Shown piece by piece: positions 36,464-47,307 of a stretch of 64,000 nucleotides of DNA. Origin of the DNA: an uncultured Pseudomonadota bacterium (GTDB taxonomy: Bacteria; Pseudomonadota; Gammaproteobacteria; Burkholderiales; Thiobacillaceae). The stretch is from contig CAILNT010000004.1 in assembly GCA_903835655.1 (NCBI GenBank), positions 61,114 through 125,113 on the forward strand. The letters run 5' to 3'. A program made the position numbers and the translations under genes. Below the pieces are notes generated by a model. The model saw only the letters and a list, made by a program, of their open reading frames with translations, ran no database searches and was not told the origin of the DNA. Every line of letters begins with the position of its first letter. The stretch's first letter is position 1.

Positions 36464-37228
36464 GTGGAGCCGACACTGTCGCCGAGTTATTACGTCATCA
36501 CCCTGTTTCCCGAGATGTTTGCCGCACTCACGGAATCGGGCATAAGCGGCAGGGCGGTGAAGAAGCAGTTGTGCTCCGTGAATTTCTGGGATCCGCGGGA
36601 CTTCACGCAGGACCACTACCGCACGGTGGATGACCGGCCCTTCGGTGGCGGCCCTGGCATGGTCATGCTGGCCGAGCCGCTGGATCTGGCCCTGACGGCG
36701 GCGAAGGTCGCCCTGGGACGGGAAGGCCGGCAACCCCGGTTGATCTACCTGTCGCCGCAAGGCCGCAGACTGGATCAGAAGTTGGTGGAAGAACTGGGCG
36801 CGGCACCGGCCCTGGTGCTCCTCGCGGGGCGCTACGAAGGCATCGACGAACGCTTGTTTCAGCGCCACGCACTGGAAGAAGTATCGATCGGCGATTATGT
36901 GCTGTCTGGCGGCGAATTGCCGGCGATGGTGCTCCTGGACGCGCTGATCCGGCGCATTCCGGGCGCGCTGGGGCATGCCGACTCGGCGGCGGAGGACTCG
37001 TTCGCCGACGGACTGCTGGATTGTCCGCACTACACGCGGCCCGAGGATTACCTGGGCTGCCGCGTGCCGGATGTGCTGCGATCCGGTAATCATGCCGAGG
37101 TCGTGCGTTGGCGGCTGCGGCAGGCGTTGCAAAGGACGCGCGCGCGCCGTCCCGATCTGCTGGTGGGGCGACGCTTGAGCGCGTTGGAGAGAGAATTGCT
37201 CGACGCACCGGAACAGGGTGCGCCGTGA
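36464..37228 (+). CDS. trmD: tRNA (guanine-N1-)-methyltransferase TrmD
   Basis: SpoU-class knotted methyltransferase that makes m1G37 in tRNA and prevents frameshifting. The GTG at 36464 gives 254 residues beginning close to the family start ([11 protein letters not shown]); a TTG at 36443 would add seven. Conserved motifs are [47 protein letters not shown] and the C-terminal [14 protein letters not shown]. It is followed by rplS after 90 bp. Confidence 0.95.
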   Translation: MEPTLSPSYYVITLFPEMFAALTESGISGRAVKKQLCSVNFWDPRDFTQDHYRTVDDRPFGGGPGMVMLAEPLDLALTAAKVALGREGRQPRLIYLSPQGRRLDQKLVEELGAAPALVLLAGRYEGIDERLFQRHALEEVSIGDYVLSGGELPAMVLLDALIRRIPGALGHADSAAEDSFADGLLDCPHYTRPEDYLGCRVPDVLRSGNHAEVVRWRLRQALQRTRARRPDLLVGRRLSALERELLDAPEQGAP

Positions 37229-37318
37229 AGTATTCCGGACGCATCCGGATTTTTTAGAAACGGCGGCATGTCTGGTGCATTTCGCACCGAGACCTATACC
37301 CCCCAAGAGGAAACGAAG

Positions 37319-37696
37319 ATGAACCTGATCGATCAGTTGGAAATGGAAGAAATGGAGCGCGTCATGGCGGGCAAGACCCTGCCGTCCTTCGCCCCTGGTG
37401 ACACCGTGGTAGTGAGCATGAAGGTGAAAGAAGGCACGCGCGAGCGGCTTCAGGCCTACGAAGGCGTAGTCATCGCCAAGCGCAATCGCGGCCTCAACTC
37501 CGCCTTCACCGTGCGCAAGATCTCCGCTGGAGAGGGCGTAGAGCGCACCTTCCAGACCTATTCCCCGCTGCTCGCCAGCGTCGAGGTGAAACGCCGCGGC
37601 GATGTGCGCCGCGCCAAGCTCTACTACCTGCGCTATCGCTCCGGCAAGTCTGCCCGGATCAAGGAAAAGCTGGACTTCCACAAGAAAAAAGGCTGA
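37319..37696 (+). CDS. rplS: 50S ribosomal protein L19
   Basis: Large-subunit protein at the 30S-50S interface, 125 residues. Conserved stretches are [35 protein letters not shown] and the C-terminal [22 protein letters not shown]. The ATG at 37319 is preceded by AGAGGAAACGAAG; the frame opens upstream at 37268 without a ribosome site. It is the last gene of the operon and is followed by a strong terminator. Confidence 0.97.
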   Translation: MNLIDQLEMEEMERVMAGKTLPSFAPGDTVVVSMKVKEGTRERLQAYEGVVIAKRNRGLNSAFTVRKISAGEGVERTFQTYSPLLASVEVKRRGDVRRAKLYYLRYRSGKSARIKEKLDFHKKKG

Positions 37697-37712
37697 GCCA
37701 CGGTTCGCCCCG

Positions 37713-37739
37713 AAAAGCCGCCGATCTGGCGGCTTTTTT
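37713..37739 (+). terminator. Rho-independent terminator after rplS
   Basis: AAAAGCCGCC-GATCT-GGCGGCTTTT with a run of T. The 10-bp stem and U-tract are canonical. Confidence 0.9.
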
Positions 37740-37854
37740 CGTTAACGTGAACATCGCACAGCAATGCCCGAAACGCCCCCTCTCCCGCAAGTGAGAAGCC
37801 GGGGTCGAGAGCGTTCCGGGGACAAGCCAATCCCATCGAATTTATTTATGTCAC

Positions 37855-37875
37855 ATGGTTTATTTTAATAACCAT
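37855..37875. promoter_or_regulatory. AT-rich inverted repeat upstream of the nuo promoter
   Basis: ATGGTT and AACCAT flank a 9-nt AT core. It sits about 34 bp upstream of the -35 box of the nuo promoter in an AT-rich block that contrasts with the GC-rich surroundings, so it may be an operator or UP-like element. No regulator can be named. Confidence 0.35.
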
Positions 37876-37908
37876 TTGATCCTAAAGAATATTCCGTTTT
37901 CCGCCACC

Positions 37909-37937
37909 TTGACGCGAGGGGGCTGAACGCCTAGACT
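37909..37937 (+). promoter_or_regulatory. Sigma-70 promoter of the nuo operon
   Basis: TTGACG, a 17-bp spacer and TAGACT, 45 bp before the nuoA start. The expected transcription start is near 37944. Confidence 0.6.
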
Positions 37938-37981
37938 GCGCGCCTTAATGGCATGATCTGCACATGCCTTTCGGGGGGACG

Positions 37982-38338
37982 ATGCTCGAAAATTATTTTC
38001 CGGTTCTGCTGTTCATACTCGTCGGCCTCGCCGTCGGAGTCGGGCCCATGGTGGCGGGTTTCGTGGTAGCTCCGCACAAGCCGGATGCGGAAAAGCTTTC
38101 CCCTTATGAATGCGGTTTCGAGGCCTTCGAAGACGCGCGCATGAAGTTCGACGTGCGCTATTACCTGGTGGCGATCCTGTTCATCCTGTTCGATCTGGAA
38201 ATCGCCTTCCTCTTCCCCTGGGCCGTGGTGCTGGAAGAAATCGGCCTGTTTGGTTTTGTCTCCATGATGATTTTCCTTGGCATCCTCGTGGTCGGCTTCA
38301 TCTACGAGTGGCAACAGGGCGCCCTGGATTGGGAATGA
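37982..38338 (+). CDS. nuoA: NADH-quinone oxidoreductase subunit A
   Basis: Membrane subunit of complex I, 118 residues with three transmembrane helices. Family motifs are [41 protein letters not shown] chose the ATG at 37982 (MLENYFPV) because family members begin close to it and GGGGGA lies just upstream; an ATG six codons earlier (37964) is possible. It is the first gene of the 14-gene nuo operon, preceded by its own promoter. Confidence 0.95.
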   Translation: MLENYFPVLLFILVGLAVGVGPMVAGFVVAPHKPDAEKLSPYECGFEAFEDARMKFDVRYYLVAILFILFDLEIAFLFPWAVVLEEIGLFGFVSMMIFLGILVVGFIYEWQQGALDWE

Positions 38339-38342
38339 CACG

Positions 38343-38819
38343 ATGAGCATCGAAGGCATCCTGGAAAAAGGTTTCGTCACCACCACGGTCGATGCCGTGG
38401 TGAATTACTCCCGTACCGGTTCGCTCTGGCCGATGACCTTCGGCCTGGCCTGTTGCGCCATCGAAATGATGCAAACCGGGGCCTCGCGTTACGACCTGGA
38501 TCGCTTCGGCATCGTCTTTCGCCCCAGTCCGCGCCAGTCCGACCTGATGATCGTCGCCGGCACCCTGTGCAACAAGATGGCACCGGCACTGCGCAAGGTC
38601 TATGACCAGATGGCTGAGCCGCGCTGGGTGGTCTCGATGGGCTCCTGCGCCAATGGCGGCGGCTATTACCATTATTCCTACTCCGTGGTGCGCGGCTGCG
38701 ACCGTATCGTCCCGGTGGATATCTACGTGCCAGGCTGCCCACCCACCGCGGAAGCCCTGCTCTATGGCCTGATCCAGTTACAGAAAAAGATCCGCCGTAC
38801 CAACACCATCGCCCGCTGA
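38343..38819 (+). CDS. nuoB: NADH-quinone oxidoreductase subunit B
   Basis: Peripheral-arm subunit that holds cluster N2, the last Fe-S centre before quinone. The 158-residue product has the adjacent cysteine pair (LACCAIEMM) plus Cys in [15 protein letters not shown] and [11 protein letters not shown], the four N2 ligands. It starts 4 bp after nuoA. Confidence 0.96.
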   Translation: MSIEGILEKGFVTTTVDAVVNYSRTGSLWPMTFGLACCAIEMMQTGASRYDLDRFGIVFRPSPRQSDLMIVAGTLCNKMAPALRKVYDQMAEPRWVVSMGSCANGGGYYHYSYSVVRGCDRIVPVDIYVPGCPPTAEALLYGLIQLQKKIRRTNTIAR

Positions 38820-38837
38820 CGGAACACGGCCGAACCC

Positions 38838-39434
38838 ATGCCACTCTCCCCTGAAGTTCTGCTCCTGCGCGTCCACGATGCGCTAGGCGACTCGATCCTG
38901 AACAGCAAGATCGCGCAAGGACAAGTCACCATCGAAGTCGAGCCCGCCGACTGGCTGACAGTCTGTACGACGCTGCGCGACACGCCGGCACTCGCCTTCG
39001 ACCTGATGATCGACCTCTGCGGCGTCGATTATTCCGCCTGGAAAGACGGCAACTGGGAAGGCCGACGCTTCGCCGTGGTGCTGCACCTGCTGTCGGTGCG
39101 CCGCAACCATCGCCTGCGGGTGCGCACTTTCTGTAGCGACGACGAATTGCCCATCCTGCCCACGCTGATGGATGTCTGGCCGGCGGTGAACTGGTTCGAG
39201 CGCGAGGCCTTCGACCTCTTCGGCATCGTCTTCGACGGCCATCCCGATCTGCGTCGCATCCTCACCGATTACGGCTTCATCGGCCATCCCTTCCGCAAGG
39301 ACTTCCCCGTTTCAGGCCATGTGGAAATGCGCTACGACCCGGAATTGAAGCGTGTGATCTATCAGCCCGTCAGTATAGAGCCACGCGAAATCACCCCGCG
39401 CATCGTGCGCGAAGACACTTATGGCGCAGGCTAG
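38838..39434 (+). CDS. nuoC: NADH-quinone oxidoreductase subunit C
   Basis: 30-kDa peripheral-arm subunit, 198 residues. Motifs: [47 protein letters not shown]. It is a separate gene here, not fused with nuoD as in Escherichia coli. The end lies close to or overlaps the nuoD start. Confidence 0.95.
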   Translation: MPLSPEVLLLRVHDALGDSILNSKIAQGQVTIEVEPADWLTVCTTLRDTPALAFDLMIDLCGVDYSAWKDGNWEGRRFAVVLHLLSVRRNHRLRVRTFCSDDELPILPTLMDVWPAVNWFEREAFDLFGIVFDGHPDLRRILTDYGFIGHPFRKDFPVSGHVEMRYDPELKRVIYQPVSIEPREITPRIVREDTYGAG

Positions 39435-39438
39435 AACC

Positions 39439-40716
39439 ATGGCTGACGCATCCACAGAAATTCGCAACTACACCATCAACTTCGGCCCACAGCATCCGGC
39501 CGCGCACGGCGTTTTGCGCTTGGTGCTGGAACTCGACGGAGAGGTGATCGTACGCGCCGACCCGCACGTCGGCTTGCTGCATCGCGGCACAGAAAAGCTG
39601 GCGGAGACCCGCACCTTCCTGCAGTCCGTGCCCTACATGGACCGGCTGGACTACATGTCCATGATGCAGAACGAGCATGCCTACTGCATGGCCATCGAGA
39701 AGCTGCTGGGTATCGAGGTTCCGGAACGCGCACAATATATCCGGGTGATGTTCGACGAGATCACCCGCATCCTGAACCATCTGCTCTGGTTGGGCACTCA
39801 TGCGCTCGACATCGGCGCCATGACCGTCTTCATCTACGCCTTCCGCGAGCGGGAAGACCTGATGGACATGTACGAGGCGGTGACCGGTGCGCGCATGCAC
39901 GCGGCATATTATCGGCCGGGTGGGGTCTACCGCGATCTGCCGGACACGATGCCGCAATACGAGGTGGTCCACCGCAAGAACGCCGCCGATCTGCGGCGGA
40001 TGAACGCGAATCGCCAGGGTAGCGTGCTCGACTTCATCGAGGACTTCTCGAAGCGCTTCTTCGACCGCGTCGACGAGTACGAGACTCTGCTCACCGATAA
40101 CCGCATCTGGAAGCAGCGCACCGTCGGCATCGGCGTGGTCACTCCCGATCGCGCCAAGGCGCTGGGCTTCACCGGCCCGATGCTGCGTGGCTCCGGGATC
40201 GTCTGGGATTTGCGCCGGATGCAGCCCTATGCGGTTTACGACAAGCTCGATTTCGAAATCCCCATCGGCCGTACCGGCGACAGCTACGATCGCTACCTGG
40301 TGCGCATGGAAGAGATGCGGCAAAGCAACCGCATCATCGGTCAATGCGTGAACTGGCTGAAAGCCGATTCCGCGAGAGGCGCCGGCCCGGTCATCGTGGA
40401 AAACCACAAGGTCGCCCCGCCCAAGCGCGAAGCCATGAAATCCAACATGGAAGAGCTGATCCATCACTTCAAGCTGTTCACCGAAGGCATGCACGTACCG
40501 GAAGGCGAGTGCTACGCCGCCGTGGAACATTCCAAGGGCGAGTTCGGCGTCTACCTGGTGTCCGACGGCGCCAACAAACCCTACCGGCTGAAGTTGCGCG
40601 CCCCCGGCTTCTCGCATCTTGCCGGCCTCGACGAGATGTCGCGCGGCCACATGATCGCCGATGTGGTCGCCATCATCGGTACCCTGGACATCGTGTTCGG
40701 CGACATAGACAGATAA
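39439..40716 (+). CDS. nuoD: NADH-quinone oxidoreductase subunit D
   Basis: 49-kDa subunit that forms the quinone-binding pocket with NuoB; 425 residues. Conserved: [56 protein letters not shown] and the C-terminal [35 protein letters not shown]. The ATG at 39439 ([11 protein letters not shown]) has an AGG upstream; an ATG at 39421, overlapping the nuoC stop, is the alternative. Confidence 0.95.
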   Translation: MADASTEIRNYTINFGPQHPAAHGVLRLVLELDGEVIVRADPHVGLLHRGTEKLAETRTFLQSVPYMDRLDYMSMMQNEHAYCMAIEKLLGIEVPERAQYIRVMFDEITRILNHLLWLGTHALDIGAMTVFIYAFREREDLMDMYEAVTGARMHAAYYRPGGVYRDLPDTMPQYEVVHRKNAADLRRMNANRQGSVLDFIEDFSKRFFDRVDEYETLLTDNRIWKQRTVGIGVVTPDRAKALGFTGPMLRGSGIVWDLRRMQPYAVYDKLDFEIPIGRTGDSYDRYLVRMEEMRQSNRIIGQCVNWLKADSARGAGPVIVENHKVAPPKREAMKSNMEELIHHFKLFTEGMHVPEGECYAAVEHSKGEFGVYLVSDGANKPYRLKLRAPGFSHLAGLDEMSRGHMIADVVAIIGTLDIVFGDIDR

Positions 40717-41199
40717 ATGACCTCCATGCTCTCCGCTGCATCCCTAGCCCAGATCGACCACGAGTTGACGAAATATCCGCCCGAGCAGAAACAGTCGGCG
40801 GTGATGAGCGCGTTGCGCATCGCCCAGACCGAACTGGGCTGGCTCTCGCGCGACACTATCGAGTTCGTTGCCCACTACCTCGACATGCCGGCCATCGCCG
40901 CCTACGAGGTCGCCACTTTCTACAACATGTATGATTTGGCCCCGGTGGGACGAAACAAGATCACGCTGTGCACCAACCTGCCCTGCCAACTCCAGGGGGC
41001 CGACCAGATCGCCGCGCAGATGCAGGCCCGGCTCGGCATCGGCTTCGGAGAGACCACGGCAGACGGCCGTTACACCCTGAAGGAAGGCGAATGCATGGGT
41101 GCTTGCGGCCACGGCCCCCTGTGCCTGCACAACAACCACAAGATGCACGATCACCTGACCCCGGAATCGGTGGGCAAACTCCTGGATGACATGAAATGA
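40717..41199 (+). CDS. nuoE: NADH-quinone oxidoreductase subunit E
   Basis: 24-kDa subunit of the NADH dehydrogenase module, 160 residues, thioredoxin-like fold with the N1a [2Fe-2S] cluster. Ligands are Cys85, Cys90 (CTNLPC), Cys126 and Cys130 ([11 protein letters not shown]). It starts at the base after the nuoD stop and overlaps nuoF by 4 bp. Confidence 0.95.
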   Translation: MTSMLSAASLAQIDHELTKYPPEQKQSAVMSALRIAQTELGWLSRDTIEFVAHYLDMPAIAAYEVATFYNMYDLAPVGRNKITLCTNLPCQLQGADQIAAQMQARLGIGFGETTADGRYTLKEGECMGACGHGPLCLHNNHKMHDHLTPESVGKLLDDMK

Positions 41200-42506
41200 G
41201 TTTGAACACACCCGACACTCAGATTTGCCTCTGGACGCTGGGCTTCGACCACCCGGCCAGCCTCGCCACCTATACGGCCAACGGTGGCTACGAAGCGCTG
41301 AGGAATATCCTCGCCGAGAAGACTCCGGCTGAAGACATCATCGCCCAGGTAAAGATCAGCGCCCTGCGCGGCCGCGGGGGCGCGGGCTTCCCCACGGGGC
41401 TGAAGTGGAGCTTCATGCCGCGCAGCTTTCCGGGCGACAAATACATCGTCTGCAACACCGACGAGGGCGAACCGGGCACCTTCAAGGACCGCGACATCGT
41501 CAGGTTCAACCCGCACCAGTTGATCGAAGGTATGATCATCGCCGGCTACACGCTGGGAGCCGTGGCAGGCTACAACTACATCCACGGCGAAATCTACGAG
41601 GAATACCAGTCCTGGGAAGCCGCCCTGGAGGAAGCCCGCGCCGCCGGCTTGCTGGGCAGGAACATCCTCGGTTCCGGCTGGGATTTCGATCTCCATGCGC
41701 ATCATGGCTATGGCGCCTACATCTGCGGCGAAGAAACCGCGCTGCTGGAGTCGATCGAAGGCAAGAAAGGACAGCCGCGCTTCAAGCCGCCCTTCCCCGC
41801 CAGCTATGGCCTGTATGGCAAGCCGACCACGATCAACAACACCGAGACCCTGGCCTCTATCCCCTGGATTCTGCGCCACGGTGGCCAGGCCTTCCTGGAA
41901 CTGGGCAAGCCCAACAACGGCGGCTCGAAAATCTTTTCCATCTCCGGCCACGTCAACAAACCCGGCAACTACGAGATTCCCCTGGGCACTCCGTTCGCCG
42001 ACCTGCTGGCCATGGCCGGCGGCGTGCGTACCGGCCACACCCTGAAAGCGGTGATCCCGGGCGGCTCCTCGGCACCGGTCCTGCCCGCCGAAGTGATGAT
42101 GTCCCTGACGATGGATTTCGACGCTATCTCCCGCGCCGGATCCATGCTCGGTTCCGGCGCAGTGATCGTGATGGACGACAGTGTATGCATGGTGAAAGCA
42201 CTGGAACGCCTCTCCTACTTCTATTTTGAAGAATCCTGCGGCCAGTGCACGCCCTGCCGCGAAGGCACGGGTTGGCTCTACCGCATCATTCACCGCATCG
42301 AGCAGGGCCAGGGTCGTCCCGAGGACATCGACGAACTGCTGCGTATCGGCAAGAACATCGGCGGCAACACCATCTGCGCACTCGGCGAAGCCGCGGTGGG
42401 TCCGGTGGCCAGCTTCGTGAAGCACTTCCGCAGCGAATTCGAGTACCACATCGAGCACAAACGCTGTCAAGTAGGGATGAGCCCATCCGACAAGGTAGGG
42501 GGCTGA
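41196..42506 (+). CDS. nuoF: NADH-quinone oxidoreductase subunit F
   Basis: 51-kDa catalytic subunit that binds NADH, FMN and cluster N3; 436 residues. Motifs: [19 protein letters not shown] for [23 protein letters not shown] for [25 protein letters not shown], and the [4Fe-4S] ligands in [15 protein letters not shown] with a later Cys in TICALGEAA. Confidence 0.96.
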   Translation: MSLNTPDTQICLWTLGFDHPASLATYTANGGYEALRNILAEKTPAEDIIAQVKISALRGRGGAGFPTGLKWSFMPRSFPGDKYIVCNTDEGEPGTFKDRDIVRFNPHQLIEGMIIAGYTLGAVAGYNYIHGEIYEEYQSWEAALEEARAAGLLGRNILGSGWDFDLHAHHGYGAYICGEETALLESIEGKKGQPRFKPPFPASYGLYGKPTTINNTETLASIPWILRHGGQAFLELGKPNNGGSKIFSISGHVNKPGNYEIPLGTPFADLLAMAGGVRTGHTLKAVIPGGSSAPVLPAEVMMSLTMDFDAISRAGSMLGSGAVIVMDDSVCMVKALERLSYFYFEESCGQCTPCREGTGWLYRIIHRIEQGQGRPEDIDELLRIGKNIGGNTICALGEAAVGPVASFVKHFRSEFEYHIEHKRCQVGMSPSDKVGG

Positions 42507-42507
42507 T

Positions 42508-44832
42508 ATGCCAGTCATCGAAATCGACGGAAAACAGATCGAGATCGCCGCCGAGGCGACGGTGATGGACGCCGCGCACCAGGCCGGCATCACCATCCCG
42601 CATTTCTGCTACCACAAGAAGCTTTCCATCGCCGCCAGCTGCCGCATGTGCCTGGTGGAAGTGGAGAAGGCGCCCAAACCCCTGCCTGCCTGCGCCACAC
42701 CCGTGACCGAAGGCATGAAGGTGCAGACCCGATCGGTCAAGGCCATCGCCGCACAACAAGGCGTGATGGAGTTCCTGCTGATCAACCACCCGCTGGACTG
42801 CCCGATCTGCGACCAGGGTGGCGAGTGCCAGTTGCAGGACACAGCGGTCGGCTACGGTGCATCCGCCTCGCGCTACAGCGAACCGAAGCGGGTGGTGAAG
42901 GAAAAGGATCTCGGTCCACTGATCGCCACCGACATGACCCGCTGCATCCATTGCAGCCGTTGCGTCCGTTTCGGCCAGGAAATCTCCGGTCTGATGGAAC
43001 TGGGCATGGCCGGTCGCGGCGAGCACACGGAAGTGATGCCCTTCCTGGAGGCTCAGGTCAGCCATGAACTCTCCGGCAATGTCATCGAACTCTGCCCGGT
43101 GGGCGCCCTGACCTCCAAGCCGTTCCGCTACAGTGCGCGTTCCTGGGAACTTTCGCGGCGCAAGTCCGTGAGCCCGCACGACGGCCTCGGCAGCAATATT
43201 CAGGTACACGTAAAAAACAACCGCGTCCTGCGCGTCGTGCCCCAGGAAAACGAGGCCATCAACGAGTGCTGGATCGCCGACCGTGACCGCTACAGCTATG
43301 AAGCGCTGAATTCCCCAGACCGTCTGACCAGCCCGATGCTCAAGCAGAATGGACAGTGGCGGGAAGCGAACTGGCAGGAGGCACTGGAACACGTGGCCGC
43401 TCGCCTGAACCAGATCCGCCAGGCTCAAGGGCCCGCGGCCATCGCCGGCCTCGCCAGCCCGCACCAGACGGTCGAGGAACTGTATCTGTTCACCAAGGTG
43501 CTGCGCGGACTGGGCACGGAAAACATCGACCACCGTCTCGCGCGGGCCGACACCGCTGCGAGCGACGGCGTCCGCTGGCTCGGTATGGCGGTGGCGGAAA
43601 TCAACACACTGGATCGCGTGCTGCTGATCGGCTCCACGATCCGCCAGGAACAGCCCCTCATCGCCCAGCGCCTGCGCCAGGCGGTCAAACACGGCGCGGA
43701 ACTCAATGTGCTGCATGCGGCCGGCGACGACCTCTTGTGCCGGGTGAACGCTCGCCTCATCAACAAGCCGGGTGACTGGGTCAACGCCCTGGCACAGATC
43801 GCGAAGGCCATGCAGGAAGCCGGGGCCGATTTGGGCGCGGATATGGGAGCGGCCTTGGCCGCGATAGTCAGCGTCAGCGACCACGCCCGCGCTATCGCCA
43901 CCAGCTTGATGAGTGGCTCGCGCCGCGCCCTGCTCCTGGGTGCGCTGGCACAGCAGCATCCGGCTGCCGAGCAACTGCATGGCCTCGCGCAGAGCATCGC
44001 CACGGCCTGCGGCGCGACCCTCGGCTTCCTCAGCCCTGCCGCCAACAGCGTCGGCGCACAGTTGGTCGGCTCCCTGCCCGGCCCCGAGGGCCTCGGCGCC
44101 GCCGCCATGTTGGCGACACCTTGCTCCGCGTATGTATTGCTTGGCGCCGAACCCGCGCTGGAGGCCTATGACGCCGCGGGCGCCGCTGCCGCACTGCACG
44201 CGGCCGATTTCGTGGTCGCCTTGAGCGCCTTCAAGATGGCCACACTGGAACATGCCGACGTTCTGCTGCCGATCGCCGCTTTCGCGGAGACGGCCGGGAG
44301 CTTCGTCAACATGGAAGGCCGACTGCAACGCTTCCAGGGCGCGGTCAAACCGCAAGGCGAAGCGCGCCCGGCCTGGAAGGTGTTGCGCGTCCTGGGCAAC
44401 TTGCTGAGCCTGGGTGGTTTCGACTACGACACGGCCGAGGCGGTGCTGGGCGACGCGCTGCCGGCCGACTTCAGCGCCCGTCTGAACAACGCGGCACCGC
44501 CGCTCGCCCCGAGTCGCTTGAATCTCGTCCCGGGTCTGGAACGACTGGGCGAGACCCCGCCCTATCAACTCGATGCGCTGGTGCGCCACGCCCCAGCCTT
44601 GCAGGCGAGCACGGATGCGGCCCCCCCGGCGGCATGGATGGGCAGCGAATTGCTGACCCGACTATGCCTGGCAGAAGGGGGCCTGGTGCGGGTAAGTCAA
44701 GGCGATCGGGATGTGGTTCTGCCGGTGCGCCGCGATGACCGCCTGGCGACCGACACCGTCCGTGTCGCCGCCCACCCCCTGACTGCAAAGTTGGGCCCCC
44801 GCCTGGGCCCCGTGAGCGTGGAGAAGGTCTGA
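42508..44832 (+). CDS. nuoG: NADH-quinone oxidoreductase subunit G
   Basis: Largest peripheral-arm subunit, carrying clusters N1b, N4 and N5. The 774-residue protein has the N-terminal ferredoxin domain (Cys34, Cys45, Cys48, Cys62), the His94-Cys98-Cys101-Cys107 site ([14 protein letters not shown]) and [10 protein letters not shown] plus [12 protein letters not shown] for the next cluster, followed by a molybdopterin-oxidoreductase-like domain without cofactor ligands. The C-terminal part is less conserved and Ala-rich. One base separates it from both neighbours. Confidence 0.95.
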   Translation: MPVIEIDGKQIEIAAEATVMDAAHQAGITIPHFCYHKKLSIAASCRMCLVEVEKAPKPLPACATPVTEGMKVQTRSVKAIAAQQGVMEFLLINHPLDCPICDQGGECQLQDTAVGYGASASRYSEPKRVVKEKDLGPLIATDMTRCIHCSRCVRFGQEISGLMELGMAGRGEHTEVMPFLEAQVSHELSGNVIELCPVGALTSKPFRYSARSWELSRRKSVSPHDGLGSNIQVHVKNNRVLRVVPQENEAINECWIADRDRYSYEALNSPDRLTSPMLKQNGQWREANWQEALEHVAARLNQIRQAQGPAAIAGLASPHQTVEELYLFTKVLRGLGTENIDHRLARADTAASDGVRWLGMAVAEINTLDRVLLIGSTIRQEQPLIAQRLRQAVKHGAELNVLHAAGDDLLCRVNARLINKPGDWVNALAQIAKAMQEAGADLGADMGAALAAIVSVSDHARAIATSLMSGSRRALLLGALAQQHPAAEQLHGLAQSIATACGATLGFLSPAANSVGAQLVGSLPGPEGLGAAAMLATPCSAYVLLGAEPALEAYDAAGAAAALHAADFVVALSAFKMATLEHADVLLPIAAFAETAGSFVNMEGRLQRFQGAVKPQGEARPAWKVLRVLGNLLSLGGFDYDTAEAVLGDALPADFSARLNNAAPPLAPSRLNLVPGLERLGETPPYQLDALVRHAPALQASTDAAPPAAWMGSELLTRLCLAEGGLVRVSQGDRDVVLPVRRDDRLATDTVRVAAHPLTAKLGPRLGPVSVEKV

Positions 44833-44833
44833 G

Positions 44834-45874
44834 ATGGACGCAACTATGCATACGCTGCTCACCCCCCTGATCCAGTTACTCGGACCCGCCTGGCTGCCCG
44901 TCTGGACCCTGGCCAAGATCATCGCCATCGTCGCGCCGCTGATGATCGCCCTGGCCTACCTCACCTACGCAGAACGCAAGGTGATCGGTTACATGCAGGT
45001 GCGTATCGGCCCCAACCGGGTCGGCCCCATCGGTCTGCTGCAACCCATCGCCGACGGCCTCAAGCTGCTGATGAAGGAAATCATCATCCCCAGCGGCGCC
45101 AACAAGGGCCTGTTCATCCTGGGCCCCGTGCTCGTACTCGCGCCGGCACTGGCAGCTTGGGCGGTGTTCCCGTTTACCGAGCACCTGGTGCTGGCCAACA
45201 TCAACGCCGGCCTGCTCTACGTCATGGCCATCACCTCGATGGGTGTGTACGGCGTGGTCATCGCCGGCTGGGCGTCCAACTCCAAGTACGCCTTCCTCGG
45301 CGCCCTGCGTTCCTCGGCACAGATCGTCTCCTACGAGATCGCGATGGGCTTTGCCCTGGTGGGCGTATTGATGTGTGCCCAGAGCCTCAACCTGGTGGAC
45401 ATCGTCAAGGCGCAATCAGGCGGTTTCTGGCATTGGTACTGGCTGCCCTTGTTCCCGCTGTTCATCGTCTATCTGATCGCGGGGGTGGCGGAACTCAACC
45501 GTGCGCCTTTCGACGTGGCGGAAGGCGAATCGGAGATCGTCGCCGGCTTCCATGTGGAATATTCCGGCATGTCCTTCGCGGTGTTCTTCCTGGCCGAATA
45601 CGCCAACATGATCCTGGTAGCCGGCCTAACCAGCCTGATGTTCCTGGGTGGTTGGCTGTCGCCCTTCCCTTTCCTGCCGGACGGCTTCTTCTGGATCGCG
45701 GCGAAGATCAGCTTCGTGCTGTTCCTGTTCCTCTGGTTCCGCGCCACCTTCCCACGCTATCGCTATGACCAGATCATGCGCCTGGGCTGGAAGGTATTCA
45801 TTCCGGTGACCCTGACCTGGATCGTCGTGGTGGGCGCTGCCATGCAGACGCCCTACGGCTACCTGTTCCACTAA
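44834..45874 (+). CDS. nuoH: NADH-quinone oxidoreductase subunit H
   Basis: Membrane subunit that joins the peripheral arm to the proton-pumping arm and lines the quinone channel; 346 residues, eight transmembrane helices. Motifs: [61 protein letters not shown] and [18 protein letters not shown]. Confidence 0.96.
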   Translation: MDATMHTLLTPLIQLLGPAWLPVWTLAKIIAIVAPLMIALAYLTYAERKVIGYMQVRIGPNRVGPIGLLQPIADGLKLLMKEIIIPSGANKGLFILGPVLVLAPALAAWAVFPFTEHLVLANINAGLLYVMAITSMGVYGVVIAGWASNSKYAFLGALRSSAQIVSYEIAMGFALVGVLMCAQSLNLVDIVKAQSGGFWHWYWLPLFPLFIVYLIAGVAELNRAPFDVAEGESEIVAGFHVEYSGMSFAVFFLAEYANMILVAGLTSLMFLGGWLSPFPFLPDGFFWIAAKISFVLFLFLWFRATFPRYRYDQIMRLGWKVFIPVTLTWIVVVGAAMQTPYGYLFH

Positions 45875-45884
45875 GAGGACGACC

Positions 45885-46376
45885 ATGTTCAACGGCATCA
45901 AGTCCTTCCTCAACACTTTTTTCCTGGCCGAGCTGGTGCGCGGCATGGCACTGACCGGGCGGCACTTCTTCGCGCACAAGATCACGGTGCAGTTCCCGGA
46001 GGAGAAAACGCCGCAGTCGCCCCGTTTCCGCGGCCTGCACGCGCAGCGCCGCTACGCCAATGGCGAGGAACGCTGCATCGCCTGCAAGCTGTGCGAGGCC
46101 GTCTGCCCGGCAATGGCGATCAAGATCGAGTCCGAGCAGCGCGCGGATGGCAGCCGGCGCACCACGGTCTACGACATCGACCTGACCAAGTGCATCTTCT
46201 GCGGCTTCTGCGAGGAAGCCTGCCCGGTCGATGCCATCGTCGAAACCCGCGTCCTGGAATACCACGGCGAGCAGCGTGGCGATCTCTACTACACCAAGGA
46301 ACAGCTCCTGGCGGTGGGTGACCAGTACGAAGAACAGATCGCACGCGACCGCGCGAGCGATGCAAAGTACCGCTGA
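45885..46376 (+). CDS. nuoI: NADH-quinone oxidoreductase subunit I
   Basis: 23-kDa ferredoxin-like subunit with clusters N6a and N6b; 163 residues. Two [4Fe-4S] motifs are present: [16 protein letters not shown] and [19 protein letters not shown]. An amphipathic N-terminal helix ([23 protein letters not shown]) anchors it to the membrane. Confidence 0.96.
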   Translation: MFNGIKSFLNTFFLAELVRGMALTGRHFFAHKITVQFPEEKTPQSPRFRGLHAQRRYANGEERCIACKLCEAVCPAMAIKIESEQRADGSRRTTVYDIDLTKCIFCGFCEEACPVDAIVETRVLEYHGEQRGDLYYTKEQLLAVGDQYEEQIARDRASDAKYR

Positions 46377-46386
46377 CGGACACACC

Positions 46387-47004
46387 ATGGAATTCAAGAG
46401 CCTCGTTTTCTACGTCTTCTCCACCATCCTGCTGCTGGCGAGCTTGCGCGTGATCACCGCGCGCAACCCGGTGCATTCCGCCCTGTCCCTGGTTCTTGCC
46501 TTCTTCACCGCGGCCGGCATCTGGCTGCTACTGGAAGCGGAGTTCCTCGCCATCACCATGGTGCTGGTCTACATCGGTGCGGTGATGGTCCTGTTCCTGT
46601 TCGTGGTGATGATGCTGGATATCAACCTGATCGAACTGCGCCGCGGCTTCTGGAGTTACCTGCCAGCGGGCCTGCTGGTGGCGGGGTTGATGGTGTTGGA
46701 GATGGTCATGGTGCTGGGCGGGGCGAACCTTGGGCTATCCGAACCCGCGCCCTTGCCCGCCGACTACAGCAACACCAAAGCGGTCGGGCGCCTGCTGTAC
46801 ACGGCCTATGTCTATCCCTTCGAGTTGGCGGCGGTACTGCTTCTGGTGGCGATGGTCGCGGCCATCGCGTTGACCCACCGCAAGCGCAATGATGCTAAGC
46901 ACATGAGCCCCGCCGAACAGGTCAAGGTCAAAAAAGCGGATCGCCTCTTCATGGTGAACATCAAACCGCAGAAACCGGATGCACCGAAGGAGGATGAGTC
47001 ATGA
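46387..47004 (+). CDS. nuoJ: NADH-quinone oxidoreductase subunit J
   Basis: Membrane subunit with five transmembrane helices; 205 residues from the ATG at 46387. Motifs: [55 protein letters not shown]. The C-terminal cytoplasmic tail (about 165-205) is Lys-rich. It overlaps nuoK by 4 bp. Confidence 0.95.
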   Translation: MEFKSLVFYVFSTILLLASLRVITARNPVHSALSLVLAFFTAAGIWLLLEAEFLAITMVLVYIGAVMVLFLFVVMMLDINLIELRRGFWSYLPAGLLVAGLMVLEMVMVLGGANLGLSEPAPLPADYSNTKAVGRLLYTAYVYPFELAAVLLLVAMVAAIALTHRKRNDAKHMSPAEQVKVKKADRLFMVNIKPQKPDAPKEDES

Positions 47005-47306
47005 TCGGCCTCAACCATTACCTCATCCTCGGGGCTCTGCTGTTTGCCATCAGCGTCGTGGGCATCTTCCTGAATCGAAAAAACGTGATCATCCTGCTCA
47101 TGGCCATCGAACTGATGCTGCTGGCGGTCAACATGAATTTCGTGGCCTTCTCGCACTACCTGAACGACATGGCCGGCCAGGTGTTCGTGTTCTTCATCCT
47201 CACGGTGGCGGCGGCGGAATCCGCCATCGGCCTGGCCATCCTGGTCGTGCTGTTCCGTAACCTGCGTACCATCAACGTCGAAGACCTCGACCGGCTGAAG
47301 GGCTGA
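47001..47306 (+). CDS. nuoK: NADH-quinone oxidoreductase subunit K
   Basis: Small antiporter-like membrane subunit, 101 residues, three helices. Conserved Glu residues are in [14 protein letters not shown] and [14 protein letters not shown]. It starts inside the nuoJ end and is 1 bp before nuoL. Confidence 0.95.
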   Translation: MIGLNHYLILGALLFAISVVGIFLNRKNVIILLMAIELMLLAVNMNFVAFSHYLNDMAGQVFVFFILTVAAAESAIGLAILVVLFRNLRTINVEDLDRLKG

Positions 47307-47307
47307 C

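Noticed and set aside
37740..37908. tRNA or small RNA gene before nuoA
   Set aside because: No cloverleaf found; only a GC-rich palindrome remnant and an AT-rich promoter region.
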